From positions 61,101 to 125,100 of the forward strand of contig CABYZU010000001.1 of NCBI GenBank assembly GCA_902523495.1: 64,000 nt of DNA, in the 5' to 3' direction. This DNA comes from an uncultured Pelagibacteraceae bacterium (lineage in GTDB: Bacteria; Pseudomonadota; Alphaproteobacteria; Pelagibacterales; Pelagibacteraceae). The notes under the pieces were generated by a model, which ran no database searches, was not told the origin of the DNA, and worked only from the letters and a program-made list of their open reading frames with translations. A program made the position numbers and the translations under genes. Positions 29,794 through 39,101 of this stretch are shown here, one piece after another (position 1 is the stretch's first letter; each line of letters begins with the position of its first letter).

Positions 29794-30444
29794 TTACTTG
29801 GATGAAAAATATATATTTTGAAAATAGGCTATAGATTTCATCTTAGAATTGTCAGTATCAGACATAATAGCGAGTCCATCAAGCTCATTAACATCTAGAT
29901 CGTGTAACCTCTTAAAGTCCTCCTTAACATTGGCTTTAACTGTTACCCATTCATTTAAATTATTTTTTGTGCTAGCTAAAACGTTATCTATTGATTTTTT
30001 TGTATATGGGCTAGGGAAATTTTCCCCAACCTTATTATTACTTGAGAAAACATAGTTAATGGCTCTGTTTGATAGTGGTGTAGCTCCAGTTTTTTTTATT
30101 ACAAAAACTCTAGCAGCAAAATCGTGTCCTTTTTTTGTATTTTCTTTGATTCCTGACAAATCTTTCTCGATTTTCCAAGTTATATTTATAAATGGGGTCT
30201 TATCTAGATTTATCTTAATCTCTTTTCCGAGGCCAGAGGCTGCATTATCAGCAACCGATTTTAAATAATTTCCGTTATCATCTGTTCCAACAGAATAAAT
30301 TGTTTTATTGTCAGCTCCTCTCACCTTTCTAACTTCAAGTTCTTTGAGCTCTGTTTCAGTAAAATCAAAGACTTGTAATTCAGCTGCTAAAGAAAAGTTA
30401 ATAGATAAAATTGTGATTATTAAAATATTAAATAAAATTTTCAT
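29794..30444 (-). CDS. DUF3047 family exported protein
   Basis: 216 residues from the ATG at 30444, which yields a clear signal peptide (MKILFNILIITILSINFSLAA); an upstream in-frame start at 30480 would add 12 residues before it and is less likely. The mature part resembles DUF3047: INITWKIEKDLSG, then HDFAARVFVI and NEWVTVKANVKEDFKRL, predicted to form a beta-rich periplasmic fold. Function is unknown. Confidence 0.7.
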   Translation of the reverse strand: MKILFNILIITILSINFSLAAELQVFDFTETELKELEVRKVRGADNKTIYSVGTDDNGNYLKSVADNAASGLGKEIKINLDKTPFINITWKIEKDLSGIKENTKKGHDFAARVFVIKKTGATPLSNRAINYVFSSNNKVGENFPSPYTKKSIDNVLASTKNNLNEWVTVKANVKEDFKRLHDLDVNELDGLAIMSDTDNSKMKSIAYFQNIYFSSK

Positions 30445-30515
30445 AAAAATAAAAAAATTCTTAATACATGATTTAGACAAAATTTAAACATTCAAAATAC
30501 AACATTTAGTTCTAT

Positions 30516-30662
30516 ATGGATAATATGAAGACAATATCCACTTTTATACTCTTAATTTACTGGTCTATAATGATTTTTGCACCAGTTATGTCTAAAGATA
30601 TCAAGTTTAGTAGAGCTAAGATTAACAATATTAAAATAGTTGAGCAAAAACCGAGAAGTTAA
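30516..30662 (+). CDS. Small membrane or exported protein (48 residues), unknown
   Basis: ATG at 30516 (a second ATG at 30525 would give 45 residues), TAA at 30660-30662, overlapping the stop of the convergent SDR gene by 4 bases. An N-terminal hydrophobic stretch (about 7-25, STFILLIYWSIMIFAPVM) is followed by a basic tail (SKDIKFSRAKINN). It could be a single-span membrane protein or a secreted peptide. Family not recognised. Confidence 0.5.
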   Translation: MDNMKTISTFILLIYWSIMIFAPVMSKDIKFSRAKINNIKIVEQKPRS

Positions 30663-31411
30663 TAAGTAGAACGACCACCACTAATATCAAAGACTGCTGC
30701 TGTTGAAAAAGTGTTTTCTTCAGAGGAAAGCCAACAAATTAATGAAGTGAACTCCTCAACCTCTAAAAATCTTCCTCTAGGTACCTTTGATAACATTCTT
30801 TGAACATGTTCTTTTGTCATTTGATCTAAAATTCTTGTTTTTGCTCCTGCCGGAGTAACCGCATTAACAGCTATATTCTTATCTGCTAGCTCTTTACCTA
30901 ATGACTTGGTTAAACCTATTGCACCCGCTTTTCCTACACTGTAAGCGCTCGCATTAGCATTTCCATCTTTTCCGGCGACAGAGGCTACATTAACAATTCT
31001 TCCATAATTATTTTTTATCATATTTGGTACTATTGACCTGCAACAATTAAATGTTCCCATTAAATTAATTTCTACAACTTTTTTCCACTTTTCAATGTCA
31101 TATTCCCATAGAGTAGCTGTCGGACCAGTTATGCCTGCATTATTTATCAAAATATCAATATTAGAATTTTTGGTAATTTCCTTAACATTTTTTTCTACTT
31201 CATCATAATTTGATACATCCACCGTATTGCAACTTAAATTTGGATTATTTATATCTTTGATAGCCAACTCCATAGCTTTTGGATCGTTATCCCATATAAT
31301 TACTTTTGCACCAGATTTTAAAAAACGTTTAGTGATATCAAAACCAAATCCTTGGGCACCTCCTGTCACAATTGCGGTTCTACTTTTAAAATCAAAGGTA
31401 ATTTTTTCCAT
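30659..31411 (-). CDS. SDR family oxidoreductase (FabG-like)
   Basis: 250 residues of the classical short-chain dehydrogenase family. NAD(P)-binding GGAQGFGFDI lies near residues 17-26, NNAG near 90, catalytic Ser in NVASVAG, and the YxxxK motif in ASAYSVGKAGAIGL near 155. An aspartate near residue 41 (VIIWDNDP) suggests NAD rather than NADP preference. It is the last gene of the second TRAP operon, so it may oxidise the imported compound. Confidence 0.85.
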   Translation of the reverse strand: MEKITFDFKSRTAIVTGGAQGFGFDITKRFLKSGAKVIIWDNDPKAMELAIKDINNPNLSCNTVDVSNYDEVEKNVKEITKNSNIDILINNAGITGPTATLWEYDIEKWKKVVEINLMGTFNCCRSIVPNMIKNNYGRIVNVASVAGKDGNANASAYSVGKAGAIGLTKSLGKELADKNIAVNAVTPAGAKTRILDQMTKEHVQRMLSKVPRGRFLEVEEFTSLICWLSSEENTFSTAAVFDISGGRSTY

Positions 31412-31415
31412 TATT

Positions 31416-32873
31416 TTATTCTTTGGCTAATAAGTAATAAGTAATAGCAGACACAAAGGCTCCTATAATCCAGGAAAATGATTGAAGAAACATTAAATTA
31501 GTATTCCAAATAGTTGATGCTGAAAAAATAAAACCTAAAATTACAGAATAAACTGCTTTTATATGCCATCCCCCACTATAATAATAAATTCCATTATTTT
31601 CTAAAGAATAAATATCTTTATTATTTAATTTACCTTTTTGGATATAATAAAAATCAGCAATCATTATTCCAAAAAGAGGTCCAAAAAAAGCTCCAAATGT
31701 ATCAATTAAAGATAAGACACCAACTTGACTTAGAAATGTTAACCAAAAAATTCCTACAGCAAAACCTATAATAGCAATTATGAAACCCGCACTTTTAACA
31801 GATAAAGAGAAAGGTAAAAAATTAATCAAAGTATATTGAGATGGAATAAAGTTCACTATCAAATTTGTTGAGGCAGAAGCAATAATTATGAATATTAAAG
31901 CTAAAACAATGAGAAATAAATTATCTATTTTTCCAAGGATATCAGTAGGATTTGTAAGTATTCTAGTGAGATTTTCTGGATCATCTTTTAAAAAAGCATC
32001 CATGCCTGAAACAATAAATAAAGCAGAGAAAGAAAAAATTATTAAATTTAATATTAAACTTAAATTTCCTTTTTTAAGCTGGCTGTCATTTTTTACATAT
32101 CTTGAATAATCCCCAAAACTCAAAATTACAATTGAAAAATATGCAAACACTGTACTGATGACTGTTATTAATGGCCCAAAATTATTTTTATTCAAAAAAT
32201 TTTCTGTATCTAGTAAATTTAAAAATGCTTGTGTGGTTAATTTTACGTCACTGAGTAATACAGATAAAAAAAATAATAAAATTCCAAGATAAACTGTGAT
32301 AGCTGAAAAAATAATAATTTTTTTATTCATATTCATTCCAGCGCTAAATAAAAACCCTTGAAAAATTATTGCTATAAAGATTGCAACCCAATCAATTAAA
32401 TTCATTCCCAAAAAAAATAAAAGAAATATTTGTTGGTCAAGTATTGTGGGATCTACAGAAAAAATTGTTATTCTTATCAAATAGCTAAATGCCTTTGACA
32501 AAAAGTATGTTTGAATACCAAATAAAAAAACGCCAACTAAAAATCTTATTAAACCAAAGTATTTTGCTCCGATAACGCCTAATGAGGATCGTAATAAAAC
32601 AACAAAAGGTAATCCATGTTTTTGAGACGGTTTTCCTATCAAACTTGAAAAAAAATAAACTAGTATTGTTCCTAATATTGTTCCAAAAAATACAACAAAA
32701 GTATTCAGATTATAAATTATATATAAGGAAGTGATTAATGAAAAACCTATAACACTTTGAATATTTACCCCCCAAAAACAGAATAGAATTTTCCAATCCC
32801 AATTTTTATCATTTGGATTAACTGAAACTAAATCCCAATTAGTAAGGTTTTTTTTTAAATTTTGAGGACTCAC
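31416..32873 (-). CDS. NCS1 family permease (purine/cytosine/hydantoin type)
   Basis: 485 residues, about 12 transmembrane helices. The N-terminal pattern SVNPNDKNWDWKILFCFWGVNI, followed by SLIGKPSQKHGLPFVVLLRSSLG, matches the nucleobase-cation-symport-1 family, whose members import purines, pyrimidines, allantoin, hydantoins or thiamine. It lies 25 bases after dctM and 4 bases before the SDR gene, which puts two different importers in one transcription unit. The substrate cannot be read from sequence. Confidence 0.8.
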   Translation of the reverse strand: MSPQNLKKNLTNWDLVSVNPNDKNWDWKILFCFWGVNIQSVIGFSLITSLYIIYNLNTFVVFFGTILGTILVYFFSSLIGKPSQKHGLPFVVLLRSSLGVIGAKYFGLIRFLVGVFLFGIQTYFLSKAFSYLIRITIFSVDPTILDQQIFLLFFLGMNLIDWVAIFIAIIFQGFLFSAGMNMNKKIIIFSAITVYLGILLFFLSVLLSDVKLTTQAFLNLLDTENFLNKNNFGPLITVISTVFAYFSIVILSFGDYSRYVKNDSQLKKGNLSLILNLIIFSFSALFIVSGMDAFLKDDPENLTRILTNPTDILGKIDNLFLIVLALIFIIIASASTNLIVNFIPSQYTLINFLPFSLSVKSAGFIIAIIGFAVGIFWLTFLSQVGVLSLIDTFGAFFGPLFGIMIADFYYIQKGKLNNKDIYSLENNGIYYYSGGWHIKAVYSVILGFIFSASTIWNTNLMFLQSFSWIIGAFVSAITYYLLAKE

Positions 32874-32898
32874 TTAAACAATATAAAACTTAAACTTT

Positions 32899-34233
32899 CT
32901 ACTGTCCATATAAGAGAGTTGGTAACCAAAGAGCAATTTTAGGAAATATTATAATTAATACTAACCCAATGACTTGTAAGACCATAAATTGCATCATTCC
33001 ATAATAAATATCTTTAAGATCCCACTCTGGAACAACACCTTTTAAAAAATATGCAGATAAAGCCACTGGTGGAGATAGCCAGGCAGTTTGCAGATTAACA
33101 GCAACTAATATTGCAAACCAAGTTAAATTGAAACCTAAAGCCTCTACTAAAGGTAAAATAATTGGAACTATTATCATTACAATAGGAACCCATTCTAACG
33201 GCCATCCTAATAAAAAAATCATAACCATAATCATTGCAAGAATTAAATACTTATTCATTTCTAATCCTAATAAAAACTCTGTTAATAAAGTTGGTGTTCC
33301 TAATCTTGCAAAAACCGCACCAAAAAAATTTGATGCAGCAACTAAAACCATTATCAAAGCTGTTATTTCTAAAGTTTTTACTAAGGCTTCCTGTAGCTTG
33401 AGTAAAGATAATTTCTTATAGGCCAAAGATAGAAGTAATGCTCCCATTGCTCCACATCCAGCTGCCTCTGTAGGAGTTGCAAATCCAAATAAAATACTTC
33501 CTAAAGCTGCAAAAACTAAAGCAGCAGGAGGAACTAATCCAAGAAAAAATTCTATCCAAACATCTCTCATACTAGTAGCTCTCATCTCTTCAGACAATAC
33601 TGGTCCTAATTTCGGGTTAATCATACATCTAATTGTTGTGTAAGCGGCATAAAGACTAGCAAGAAGGATTCCAGGCAATATTGCAGCTGCAAATAAATCT
33701 ATTACTGGGATTTCCATTATGGGTCCCATTACAACAAGCATAATACTTGGAGGAATTAAAATTCCTAAAGTTCCTCCTGCTGTAATTGTACCTGCAGCAA
33801 GCCTAACATCATAACCAGATCTATTCATTGATTTTGCTGCCATAATTCCAAGAATAGTCACTGATGCGCCAACAATACCTGTAGCTGCAGCAAAAATTAC
33901 AGAAACAAACAAGACCGCATAATAAAGTGAACCCTTAACTTTTGCTAACATCAATTGAAAAGCTGAAAACAGTCTTTCCATCAGTCCCGCTTGTTCCATC
34001 ATTATACCCATAAATACAAAGAGTGGTACGGCGGCAAGGGTTTGTTCCGTCATTACCATGGAAAATTGCAGCGTCATTAAATAGAAAACTAATTTTCCAA
34101 AGCCAAGATAGCCAAATACAAATCCTAAAAATATTAAAGTAAATGAGATAGGAAATCCTACAAAGATTGCAAAAAGCATTACACCTACAAGAATAAAACC
34201 TAAAATCGCTGGATCTATTAACTCAGCCAACAT
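32899..34233 (-). CDS. dctM: TRAP transporter large permease (DctM type), second system
   Basis: 444 residues with about 12-13 hydrophobic helices. DctM features include VFMGIMMEQAGLMERLF, ATGIVGASVTILGIMAAKSM, GTLGILIPPSIMLVVM and FATPTEAAGCGAMGALLLS. It forms the transport core with the DctQ encoded just upstream (one base shared). The partner binding protein is TakP-like, so 2-oxo acids or related hydroxy acids are plausible substrates. Confidence 0.93.
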   Translation of the reverse strand: MLAELIDPAILGFILVGVMLFAIFVGFPISFTLIFLGFVFGYLGFGKLVFYLMTLQFSMVMTEQTLAAVPLFVFMGIMMEQAGLMERLFSAFQLMLAKVKGSLYYAVLFVSVIFAAATGIVGASVTILGIMAAKSMNRSGYDVRLAAGTITAGGTLGILIPPSIMLVVMGPIMEIPVIDLFAAAILPGILLASLYAAYTTIRCMINPKLGPVLSEEMRATSMRDVWIEFFLGLVPPAALVFAALGSILFGFATPTEAAGCGAMGALLLSLAYKKLSLLKLQEALVKTLEITALIMVLVAASNFFGAVFARLGTPTLLTEFLLGLEMNKYLILAMIMVMIFLLGWPLEWVPIVMIIVPIILPLVEALGFNLTWFAILVAVNLQTAWLSPPVALSAYFLKGVVPEWDLKDIYYGMMQFMVLQVIGLVLIIIFPKIALWLPTLLYGQ

Positions 34234-34850
34234 TACTTATTTTCTTCTCCTGGCCACTCACCTTTTTTAGCTGCCCAATAGCTTTTAAGTAATTCTGAGA
34301 AGCCTTGAATAAGCAAAAAAATAATACCAACTAATAAACAAGTTTTTATGGGCCACATAAAAGGCATCCAAGTAGTATCCATACCTCTTTCGCCTCTCCT
34401 GATGGACTCTTCTACGAATCCAACTGTCATGTATAAAAAAACTATCAGACCTGGAAAATAAAATATTAAATAAAGCCAAAAATCTATTATCCCTTGTGTC
34501 TTCGTCTTAAAATTTCTATATAAAAAATCTGCCCTTATATGTACACCTCTGGAAAGTGCATATCCAGCGCCTAACATAAATAAAGCTCCGTAAAGAAAAC
34601 GACTTATGTCATAAGCCCAAATAGTTGGAGCTAAAAATAATTTTCTTGCAAGAACCTCATACGTCATTGCAAAAATTAGTGGCATCAATATCCAACAAAC
34701 AATATTACCAATCCACTTACTAAATTTATCGATTTTGACAATAGATTTTGCCATCCATAATGGCATATCATCTGGCATTTTACCTGAGCTACCTCGCCTT
34801 TCGGCAATCATTTCATCTGAAATATCTAGTTTACCAGGTTCTTGTGCCAT
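34233..34850 (-). CDS. dctQ: TRAP transporter small permease (DctQ type), second system
   Basis: 205 residues, longer than the first DctQ because of an N-terminal cytoplasmic stretch of about 45 polar residues. Four transmembrane helices follow, with the core FAMTYEVLARKLFLAPTIWAYDISRFLYG and GAGYALSRGVHIRADFLY. This fits the long DctQ type that pairs with TakP-like binding proteins. A strong stem-loop with a T-run precedes it. Confidence 0.92.
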   Translation of the reverse strand: MAQEPGKLDISDEMIAERRGSSGKMPDDMPLWMAKSIVKIDKFSKWIGNIVCWILMPLIFAMTYEVLARKLFLAPTIWAYDISRFLYGALFMLGAGYALSRGVHIRADFLYRNFKTKTQGIIDFWLYLIFYFPGLIVFLYMTVGFVEESIRRGERGMDTTWMPFMWPIKTCLLVGIIFLLIQGFSELLKSYWAAKKGEWPGEENK

Positions 34851-34868
34851 AAAATTCTAGTTAAAAAA

Positions 34869-34897
34869 TTAGAGCGGACTGTAAAAGTCCGCTCTAA
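34869..34897 (-). terminator. Intercistronic stem-loop/attenuator between dctP and dctQ (second TRAP operon)
   Basis: Perfect 12-bp inverted repeat, TTAGAGCGGACT and AGTCCGCTCTAA, with a 5-base loop. On the minus strand it is followed by TTTTTT, so it reads as an intrinsic terminator. It lies between the dctP stop (34919) and the dctQ start (34850). Partial termination here would give excess binding protein over membrane subunits, and the hairpin would also protect the dctP message. Confidence 0.8.
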
Positions 34898-34918
34898 TAA
34901 ATCAAGAATAATTACTGA

Positions 34919-36013
34919 TTACTTTAATGTTGCAGCGTGAGCCATTCCTAGCTTCGCATTTGACATTTGTGCACCGCTCCAGAAAGGAACCGCAACATCT
35001 GCAAAGTTTTTCATTGAAGTATAAACTTCATTGAAGAATTTATTCTTCGCAGCGTTTTTATTCAATGTAGCTTTTGCAGCTGCCATATATTCTGTAAAGT
35101 AGTCTGATGGAGTATCTTCTAATTTTACTCCATGTTTAGTAGTAAGTTCTTGTAATGCTTTTCCGTTTTCATAAATTCTGTAACTTAAAGATTTAGCTAA
35201 TGAAGCATTAGCTGCAACCTCAAGAGACTTTTTCTCATGATCACTCATAGCATTATAAGTTTTTCCAGTAATATAAAAGTCTGCATTTACTACTACTTGG
35301 TGTAAACCTTGTAAATAATAGTGCTTTAATACTTTTTGGAAACCAAATGTTAGGTCTGGTTTAGGACAACACCATTCAGCGGCGTCAATAGTTCCTGCTT
35401 CAAGAGCTGGTAAGATATCTCCACCACCCATTGCAACAGATGCTATACCAATGTCTTTGTAAGTTTGTCCTGGAATTCCTGGAGGAGTTCTGAATTTATA
35501 TTTTCTAAAGTCAGCCATATCTTTAATTGGTTTTGGAAACCAACCTAAAGCTTCTGGTCCTACTGGTTGAAGCATAAATCCTTTGATGTCTCTCCCCATT
35601 TCTTTCCAAAGTTGATCGTATAATTCTTTACCACCGCCATATTGAAACCATGATAGAAACGCTAAGTTGTCGATACCAACACCACCACCAGCTACCGGCG
35701 AACCAAATAACATAGCAGCAGGGTGATCACCTGACCAATAGTGTGTCCATGCAAATCCACAGTCAATTAAACCTTTATCAACCGCATCTAAAGTTTCTTT
35801 AACTCCAACAACTGCACCAGCTGGTAAAATCTCAAATTTTAACGAGCCAGATGTAAGTGTTGTTACTGTATCAGTAAAGTCCTTTAACATCTTAACTTCA
35901 TCAGCTTTAGTGTTAAGAACAGTCTGACATTTTAGTGTTTTTGCAGCATTAGCACTGGATGCGAATCCAAGCACTAAAACAGTTGCAAACAACATTGAAA
36001 TGATTTTTTTCAT
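34919..36013 (-). CDS. dctP: TRAP transporter substrate-binding protein, TakP-like
   Basis: 364 residues with a signal peptide ending at about residue 23 (ASSANA, then AKTLKCQ). The mature part has the TakP subgroup pattern: THYWSGDHPAAMLFGSP, then a ligand Arg in YKFRTPPGIPGQ and TIDAAEWCCPKPDLTFGF. Characterised TakP-type proteins bind 2-oxo acids with a metal ion, but other organic acids are known in the group. It is first in an operon with dctQ, dctM, an NCS1 permease and an SDR, and is divergent from a GMC oxidoreductase. Confidence 0.92.
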   Translation of the reverse strand: MKKIISMLFATVLVLGFASSANAAKTLKCQTVLNTKADEVKMLKDFTDTVTTLTSGSLKFEILPAGAVVGVKETLDAVDKGLIDCGFAWTHYWSGDHPAAMLFGSPVAGGGVGIDNLAFLSWFQYGGGKELYDQLWKEMGRDIKGFMLQPVGPEALGWFPKPIKDMADFRKYKFRTPPGIPGQTYKDIGIASVAMGGGDILPALEAGTIDAAEWCCPKPDLTFGFQKVLKHYYLQGLHQVVVNADFYITGKTYNAMSDHEKKSLEVAANASLAKSLSYRIYENGKALQELTTKHGVKLEDTPSDYFTEYMAAAKATLNKNAAKNKFFNEVYTSMKNFADVAVPFWSGAQMSNAKLGMAHAATLK

Positions 36014-36145
36014 TATTATTCCTCTTGTTAGTTAAATTTAACTCAAACATTCAATCAGAAAAACAAAGTTGATACAAGTGACAATTGATTAATATGAGTG
36101 TAAAGATGATTATATAAGATTTGTAAAAAAACAATTCAACTTGAG
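36014..36145. promoter_or_regulatory. Divergent promoter region with a 14-bp palindrome
   Basis: 132 bases separate dctP (minus) from the GMC oxidoreductase gene (plus). A perfect palindrome AGTTAAATTTAACT occupies 36030-36043, 17 bases upstream of the dctP ATG, where a repressor operator could sit. The plus side holds TTATATAAG at about 36110-36118, a -10-like word. The AT-only character makes chance occurrence possible. Confidence 0.35.
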
Positions 36146-37741
36146 ATGGAAATTTTTGATTTTGTAATTATCGGTGCTGGATCTGCTGGATGTGTTCTGG
36201 CTAATAGATTATCAGAGAGTCCAAAAAATAAAGTTCTATTAATAGAGGCTGGTGGTAAAGATAATTATCCTTGGATACACATCCCGGTTGGCTATTTTAA
36301 AACAATGCACAATCCCTCCGTAGATTGGTGTTACAAAACTGAGCCAGATGAAACAATGAATAATAGGTCAATCCGTTATCCTAGAGGAAAAACTCTTGGG
36401 GGTAGTTCTGCAATTAACGGTTTGTTATATATACGAGGACAAAGTAGAGATTACGATGTTTGGCGTCAATCAGGCAATACTGGTTGGGGTTGGGATGATG
36501 TTCTTCCCTATTTTATTAAAGCAGAAAACCAAGAAAGAGGAAAAGACGACTATCATGGAGTTGGTGGTCCTTTGTCTGTTTCTGACCAAAGAATTCAATT
36601 ACCACTATTAAATGAATTTCAAAATGCAGCTGAAGAATTTGGTATTCCTAAAACAAAAGATTTTAATACTGGTGACAATCATGGATGTGGATATTTTCAA
36701 GTAACCGAAAAAGATGGCTTTAGATGTAGTACTGCGGTTGGTTATCTAAATCCAATCAAAAAAAGAAATAATTTAAAAATTATAACAAACGCACATGTAA
36801 AAAAAATAAATTTTGAAAATAAAACTGCCAAGAATGTTGAATATTGGATAGGAAATGAGCTTAGACACGTTTCAGCTAATAAAGAAATTATACTTTCATC
36901 AGGATCTATTGGATCTCCACAAATTTTACAAACATCAGGAATAGGTAATTCTAAAAATTTAAGACAATTGGGGGTCGATGTTATTCATGATTTAAAAGGG
37001 GTTGGAGAAAATTTACAAGATCATTTGATGTTTAGACCAATTTATAAAGTTCATGGACTTAAGTCATTAAATAAAAAGATTAATAGTTTGTTTGGAAATT
37101 TAATGATTGGTCTAGAATATATTTTTAATAGGAGTGGACCTATGACGATGGGTGCTAGTCAAATGTGCATGTTTGCTAAAAGCGACCCGTCTTTAGAATT
37201 ACCTGATCTGCAATGGCACGTCCAGCCTATGAGTATGGATACTTTAGGTGCTACAAAGAATCATGATTTTCATGCATTCACACCAACTGTTTCAAATATT
37301 AGACCAACTAGTAGAGGTCACGTTAAGATTATAAACAAAGACTCAAGAATTTATGCAAAAGTAAAACTTAATTATCTTTCAACTGATCATGATCGTATGA
37401 TTGCAGCAAAAGGTTTAAAACTGACAAGGAAAATTGTAATGGAATCTGAAACTTTTAAAAAATACAAACCAGAGGAATATAGGCCTGGAATTAGTATAAA
37501 TGATGATGAAGAACTTGTAAAAGCAGGATCAGATTACGCACAAACAATTTTTCATCCTGTTGGTACGTGCAAAATGGGACAAGACGATATGGCAGTTGTT
37601 GATGAAACTCTTAAGGTAAGAGGTTTAAATAACTTAAGAGTAATTGATGCATCAATAATGCCTAACATTACTTCTGGTAACACCAATGCACCAACAATAA
37701 TGATTGCAGAAAAAGGTGCTGATATGATACTGAGAGGTTGA
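36146..37741 (+). CDS. GMC family oxidoreductase (choline-dehydrogenase-like)
   Basis: 531 residues, FAD-dependent alcohol oxidoreductase. The ADP-binding motif IIGAGSAGCVLANRLSE is at residues 8-24, GKTLGGSSAINGLLYIRG near 80-97, and GSIGSPQILQTSGIG is the second GMC signature. The catalytic His is H470 in HPVGTCKMG, and the second catalytic position is the Asn in SGNTNAPT. E. coli BetA is similar in layout and size, but GMC enzymes accept many alcohols. No betaine genes are adjacent, so no gene symbol is given. It starts a tightly packed plus-strand run and is divergent from the second TRAP operon. Confidence 0.88.
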   Translation: MEIFDFVIIGAGSAGCVLANRLSESPKNKVLLIEAGGKDNYPWIHIPVGYFKTMHNPSVDWCYKTEPDETMNNRSIRYPRGKTLGGSSAINGLLYIRGQSRDYDVWRQSGNTGWGWDDVLPYFIKAENQERGKDDYHGVGGPLSVSDQRIQLPLLNEFQNAAEEFGIPKTKDFNTGDNHGCGYFQVTEKDGFRCSTAVGYLNPIKKRNNLKIITNAHVKKINFENKTAKNVEYWIGNELRHVSANKEIILSSGSIGSPQILQTSGIGNSKNLRQLGVDVIHDLKGVGENLQDHLMFRPIYKVHGLKSLNKKINSLFGNLMIGLEYIFNRSGPMTMGASQMCMFAKSDPSLELPDLQWHVQPMSMDTLGATKNHDFHAFTPTVSNIRPTSRGHVKIINKDSRIYAKVKLNYLSTDHDRMIAAKGLKLTRKIVMESETFKKYKPEEYRPGISINDDEELVKAGSDYAQTIFHPVGTCKMGQDDMAVVDETLKVRGLNNLRVIDASIMPNITSGNTNAPTIMIAEKGADMILRG

Positions 37742-38334
37742 TGTTCACTGATCTTATTACTCCAGAACAAATCGCAATTTTAACACAAATCATCCTAATT
37801 GATCTAGTTTTAGCAGGGGATAATGCAATTATAATTGGGATGGTTGCATCAAAATTTCCATTAGAACAGAGAAAAAAAATTATCTTTTGGGGGATAGGTG
37901 GAGCTGTCTTTTTAAGGATTATATTAACTCTTTTGACTGCATATTTATTACAAATTACAGGTTTAAGATTAATTGGAGGTCTGCTTTTATTATACATAGT
38001 TTATAAACTTTATATAGATGTCGTAAAAGACTTTCAGAACGAGAGTAATATTAAAGTTGATAATTCAAGTTTCTTAAAAGCTATTTGGACAATTCTATTA
38101 GCTGATTTTACCATGAGTTTAGATAATGTTTTAGGAGTAGCTGGAGCAGCTGGAGACCATTATTATTTATTGATTTTTGGTCTTGTTTTATCAATTATAT
38201 TAATGGCAACTGCAGCAACTTTAATTTCAAATTGGATTAAAAAATATAAATGGATAGCTTGGGCGGGTTTAATAGCTATTTTAATCGTTGCTATTGAATT
38301 GATTTATACAGATATTAAAATATTATTTCTATGA
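37741..38334 (+). CDS. TerC/YjbE family integral membrane protein
   Basis: 197 residues, six to seven transmembrane helices. The two internal repeats each carry the family's acidic motif: DLVLAGDNAIIIGMVA (near 20-35) and DFTMSLDNVLGVAG (near 123-136). Family members are linked to metal-ion export (manganese or calcium) and tellurium resistance phenotypes. The ATG overlaps the GMC stop (TGATG), so the preceding in-frame TTG is not used. Confidence 0.85.
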   Translation: MFTDLITPEQIAILTQIILIDLVLAGDNAIIIGMVASKFPLEQRKKIIFWGIGGAVFLRIILTLLTAYLLQITGLRLIGGLLLLYIVYKLYIDVVKDFQNESNIKVDNSSFLKAIWTILLADFTMSLDNVLGVAGAAGDHYYLLIFGLVLSIILMATAATLISNWIKKYKWIAWAGLIAILIVAIELIYTDIKILFL

Positions 38335-39101
38335 TGTTCTTAAAAAACTATAACTTAAAAAATAGAACTGCAGTCGTAACAGGAGCCGGTAAAGGAATAG
38401 GTAGAGCATGTGCGATCGCGCTTGCCGAAGCTGGAGCAAATTTAATTATCATAAGTAGAACAAAAAAAGATTTGGAAGAGGTTTCAAAAAAGATAAAGAG
38501 AATAAAGTCTAAATGTAAATCTTATGTTTGTGACATCACAAATTATAATCAAGTTAAAGAGATAATTAATAAACAATCAAAAATAGACATTCTGATTAAC
38601 AATGCAGGAAATAATATTCCGGAACATTTTACAAAAGTTAAAACTAAAAATATGGAGTATCTGGTTAAGATAAATACGATGGCAACTTTTAATGTTGCTC
38701 AACTATGTGCTTTAAAAATGATTAAGTCCATAAATAGAAAAAAAATTGGTGGTGCGATTATAAATATGTCCTCTCAAATGGGCCATGTTGGTGGTCCTAT
38801 AAGAAGTGTGTATAATATGACAAAATTTGGTTTAGAAGGTTTAACAAAAGGAATGTCGATTGATCTTGCTAAGCATAACATAAGAGTAAATACTGTTTGC
38901 CCAACTTTTGTTGTCACTCCAATGACAGTAAAATTTTTAAAAAGTAAAAAGTTTAAAAGAGAGGTTCTGGGAAATATTCCTCTTGGAAAATTTGCTGAAC
39001 TTTCCGATGTGGCAAGCGCAGCTGTATTTCTTGCTTCTGATGCAGCATCAATGATTACTGGAACTTCTTTATTAGTTGATGGCGGATGGACTGCAAAATA
39101 A
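38331..39101 (+). CDS. SDR family oxidoreductase
   Basis: 256 residues, classical short-chain dehydrogenase. Cofactor loop TGAGKGIGRACAIAL is near 17-31, NNAGNN near 91, catalytic Ser in NMSSQMGHVGG, and YxxxK in SVYNMTKFGLEGL. The C-terminal SLLVDGGWTAK is typical. An arginine after beta-2 (IIISRTKKDL) suggests NADPH preference. Two adjacent ATGs (38331, 38334) are possible starts, both overlapping the TerC stop. Confidence 0.87.
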   Translation: MMFLKNYNLKNRTAVVTGAGKGIGRACAIALAEAGANLIIISRTKKDLEEVSKKIKRIKSKCKSYVCDITNYNQVKEIINKQSKIDILINNAGNNIPEHFTKVKTKNMEYLVKINTMATFNVAQLCALKMIKSINRKKIGGAIINMSSQMGHVGGPIRSVYNMTKFGLEGLTKGMSIDLAKHNIRVNTVCPTFVVTPMTVKFLKSKKFKREVLGNIPLGKFAELSDVASAAVFLASDAASMITGTSLLVDGGWTAK

